Shown: one piece after another, positions 5,244 through 7,236 of the stretch
Position numbering within the stretch: position 1 is the stretch's first letter
How the letters are laid out: the number at the start of each line of letters is the position of its first letter
Assembly: GCA_030606585.1 (NCBI GenBank)
Contig: JAUWGD010000085.1
Location: 1 to 7,236 of the forward strand
Length of the DNA stretch: 7,236 bases
Source: Dehalococcoidales bacterium
GTDB lineage: Bacteria; Chloroflexota; Dehalococcoidia; Dehalococcoidales; RBG-16-60-22
Direction: 5' to 3'
Position numbers and translations under genes: made by a program
Notes under the pieces: generated by a model
The model's database searches: none
What the model was told of the DNA's origin: nothing
Seen by the model: the letters and a program-made list of their open reading frames with translations, nothing else

Positions 5244-5939
5244 ATGCATGCGATAATAGAGCGAGCCAGAAAAGAAGGCAGGACCGTCCTGACCGAGGTA
5301 GAGTCCAAGGAACTCATCGGGCAGTCGGGCATAAACGTCAACGACACCAGACTGGCTAAATCACGGTCGGAGGCATCCTCTATCAGCCAGCAAATGGACT
5401 TTCCGGTAGCACTAAAAGTAGCCTCGCCGGATATCGTCCACAAGAGTGATGCCGGCGGCATCCGGCTGGGATTGGAAACCCCGGAGCAGGTAGAACAGGC
5501 CTGTGACGAAATTCTGGAAACAGCTCGCCAGAAGTACCCCCGCGCCGACATACAGGGGGTGTCCGTGCAGAAGATGACCGACCCGGGCGTAGAGGTAATC
5601 ATCGGCATGAACAAAGACGCCCAGTTCGGCCCGGTGCTCATGTTCGGCCTCGGGGGAGTCTTCGTTGAAATCCTGGAGGATATTTCCCTGCGGGTAATAC
5701 CAGTCACGAAGCGAGATGTCGGCGAGATGATAAAGGAAATAAAGGGATACAAGATGCTGACAGGCTACCGCGGCCTGCCAGCCGCCGATGAAGCGAAGCT
5801 GGCAGATATGCTGCTGGCGGTCGCCGATTTCGTGACGCAATACCCGGTGATTAAAGAACTCGACCTCAACCCCGTCATCGCTTATAGCGACGGCACTATC
5901 GCCGTGGATGCCAGGATAGTACTGGAAGACTCGGATTAG
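5244..5939 (+). CDS. Acyl-CoA synthetase (ADP-forming) beta subunit, ATP-grasp domain protein
   Basis: A 231-residue protein the size of the separate beta subunit of archaeal acetyl-CoA synthetase (ADP-forming). That enzyme interconverts acyl-CoA + ADP + Pi with acid + ATP + CoA, giving substrate-level phosphorylation in fermenters. The sequence begins with the family block EGRTVLTEVESKELIGQSGI, then VALKVASPDIVHKSDAGG (ATP-grasp nucleotide site, about residues 54-71). VEVIIGMNKDAQFGPVLMFG, the EDISLRVIPV strand, IKGYKMLTGYRG and KELDLNPVI with AVDARI follow, completing the ATP-grasp fold. The beta subunit needs an alpha subunit with CoA-binding and phosphohistidine domains, which is absent from this window. 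The ATG at 5244 gives the family N-terminus, but its Shine-Dalgarno is poor (only GGA at 5224-5226). The frame is open upstream to 5142 without another plausible start. The ligase gene begins 1 nt after its stop. Confidence 0.9.
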   Translation: MHAIIERARKEGRTVLTEVESKELIGQSGINVNDTRLAKSRSEASSISQQMDFPVALKVASPDIVHKSDAGGIRLGLETPEQVEQACDEILETARQKYPRADIQGVSVQKMTDPGVEVIIGMNKDAQFGPVLMFGLGGVFVEILEDISLRVIPVTKRDVGEMIKEIKGYKMLTGYRGLPAADEAKLADMLLAVADFVTQYPVIKELDLNPVIAYSDGTIAVDARIVLEDSD

Positions 5940-5940
5940 A

Positions 5941-7236
5941 ATGGTAGAACCAGAAAAGCAGGAGAGCCTGAATTCCGTACTGGAGAACGCCGCCAGGCGT
6001 TTTGCCGATAAAACAGCCGTTCTCATGGGCGAGAGACGGGTCTCCTTCGCCCGACTTAACGAGGATTCCAACCGGGTCGCCCACGCCCTGATATCAATTG
6101 GAGTAAGGAAAGGCGACCGCGTCGCCATGATGCAGGCGAGCAACCCGGAATTCATAGTCGTCTTCTTCGGGATTATGAAAGCCGGGGGTATTGCCGTTCC
6201 ACTCGACTCCCGGTACGTCGCCGATGAACTGGACATACTCTTTAACGACTGCTGCCCGAAGGTGCTGATAATTGAAAACCCGCCGCTGGAATCGCTGCTG
6301 CCGGCCCTGCCACGCTTCGACTCCATAGAGCACATTATCACCTTCGACCCTGCTTACGCGGAACAATTTACCGACTACCACGAGATTCTCGCTAAATACC
6401 CTTCATCCGGCTTAGACGTGCCCGTAGACCCGGACGATATCGCCATTATTTCCTACACCGGCGGGCCTACCCATAAACCGCATGGCGTCGCCCTGTCCCA
6501 CTACAGCGTCAGCACCGAGGCTGTCAACTCCGCGTACGTACTCCGGCAGACCGATAAAGACGTGCTGATGCAGTTCGCCCTGCCGATGTACCACCAGTTC
6601 GGCCTGACTTCCGTGCTGATGTCTTCGATGTACAAGGGCAGCACCGTGGTGGTGGTGCCGGGGACGGGGCGCTCTATCGATAGCTTCATGGAGGCGGTGG
6701 AGCGCGAAAAAGGTACGATATACATGGGCGTCCCCTATATCTACTCGTTGATGATAAACGTCGCCCTCCGCGAAGGCATCAGGCATGATTTAAGTTCGCT
6801 GCGACTCTGTATCAGCGGCGGCTCCCCCCTGGAATCCGTAGTCGTAAACCTGTTCAAGGAACTATATGGCTTTACCATACTCGATGTCTGGGGCCAGACC
6901 GAGACCGTCTCCCAGGCAACCATAGCGCCTATCGACGGCTCGGGCAAAACCGGCGCGTCGGGCAAGCCGATGCCCTGCTGGGAGATAAAAATATTCGATG
7001 AAAACGATAATGAGCTGCCTCCCGGCCAGGAAGGGGAAATAGTCGCCCGGGGGCCGGTGATGACCGGCTTTCACAATAATCCCGAGGCCACCGCCAGAAT
7101 TTTAAGAAACGGCTGGCTGCATACGGGCGATATCGGCCGCATGGACGAGGACGGCTCCCTTTACATCACCGCCCGTAAGAGAAGAATGCTTATCCTGAAA
7201 GGCCAGAATATCTTCCCCGACGATATCGAAGAAGTC
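5941..7236 (+). CDS. AMP-forming acyl-CoA synthetase/ligase (ANL superfamily), 3' end cut off, altered P-loop
   Basis: 432 residues are visible to the window edge without a stop; family members have about 500-550, so the small C-terminal domain with the adenylation lysine is mostly missing. The family activates a carboxylic acid with ATP to an acyl-AMP and then to acyl-CoA. ANL motifs are recognisable: LPMYHQFGL (215-222), ISGGSPL (291-297), VWGQTE (316-321), LHTGDIGRMDEDG (393-405) and ARKRRMLILKGQNIFP (411-426, with Arg412). The phosphate-binding loop at 171-183 reads SYTGGPTHKPHGV where the family has TSGTTGxPKG: Pro176 replaces Thr, His178 replaces Gly and His181 replaces the conserved Lys. 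The substrate cannot be inferred. The ATG lies 1 nt after the beta-subunit stop, with GGAAG at 5924-5928, so the two are co-transcribed and probably coupled. The reading is otherwise undisturbed, with no frameshift. Confidence 0.9.
   Translation, partial: MVEPEKQESLNSVLENAARRFADKTAVLMGERRVSFARLNEDSNRVAHALISIGVRKGDRVAMMQASNPEFIVVFFGIMKAGGIAVPLDSRYVADELDILFNDCCPKVLIIENPPLESLLPALPRFDSIEHIITFDPAYAEQFTDYHEILAKYPSSGLDVPVDPDDIAIISYTGGPTHKPHGVALSHYSVSTEAVNSAYVLRQTDKDVLMQFALPMYHQFGLTSVLMSSMYKGSTVVVVPGTGRSIDSFMEAVEREKGTIYMGVPYIYSLMINVALREGIRHDLSSLRLCISGGSPLESVVVNLFKELYGFTILDVWGQTETVSQATIAPIDGSGKTGASGKPMPCWEIKIFDENDNELPPGQEGEIVARGPVMTGFHNNPEATARILRNGWLHTGDIGRMDEDGSLYITARKRRMLILKGQNIFPDDIEEV

Noticed and set aside
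5412..6341. 309-residue open frame on the minus strand across the acyl-CoA synthetase beta and ligase genes
   Set aside because: It spans two well-supported plus-strand genes and their junction, has a low-complexity Ser/Arg-rich start and no family resemblance. It is a shadow frame.

Overview
The window holds eight protein genes on a moderately GC-rich, tightly packed bacterial chromosome segment with no RNA gene, CRISPR array or recognisable transposase. Gene content and protein style suggest an anaerobic Chloroflexota bacterium of the Dehalococcoidia type: an acetylene-hydratase-like molybdopterin enzyme, a split ADP-forming acyl-CoA synthetase beta subunit, an AMP-forming acyl-CoA ligase, and a GC-rich palindromic repeat between genes. 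This assignment is inferred from protein resemblance remembered by the reader, not from a marker gene or a search.

Left block (1-1424, plus strand): a hotdog thioesterase cut by the window edge, a HAD hydrolase whose start overlaps the thioesterase stop by 8 nt, and nucleoside diphosphate kinase. Converging on them from the minus strand is the ribosome silencing factor RsfS (1435-1779). Its best start is a CTG codon, because a strong extended -10 promoter lies inside the only ATG-started version of the frame. A second extended -10 faces the other way and would drive the large molybdopterin oxidoreductase.

Middle block (1931-4886): the 687-residue molybdopterin/[4Fe-4S] oxidoreductase stands alone, with its own putative promoter and a textbook intrinsic terminator. 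No electron-transfer or membrane subunit adjoins it. Next comes an RsuA/RluB-family rRNA pseudouridine synthase. Together with RsfS and Ndk, it makes the background a housekeeping neighbourhood.

Right block (4887-7236): a 357-nt gene-free stretch contains a 14-bp tandem duplication followed by a 184-bp multi-hairpin palindromic element that can be drawn as a cloverleaf. It ends in a promoter for an acyl-CoA metabolism pair, the beta subunit of ADP-forming acyl-CoA synthetase and, one base later, an AMP-forming acyl-CoA ligase that runs off the window. The ligase has a markedly altered nucleotide-binding P-loop. The alpha (CoA-binding) partner of the beta subunit is not in the window.

No wholly new multi-gene system is evident. 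The points most worth a second look are the altered P-loop of the ligase, the cloverleaf repeat, the orphan molybdoenzyme lacking the acetylene-hydratase aspartate, and the likely CTG start of rsfS.
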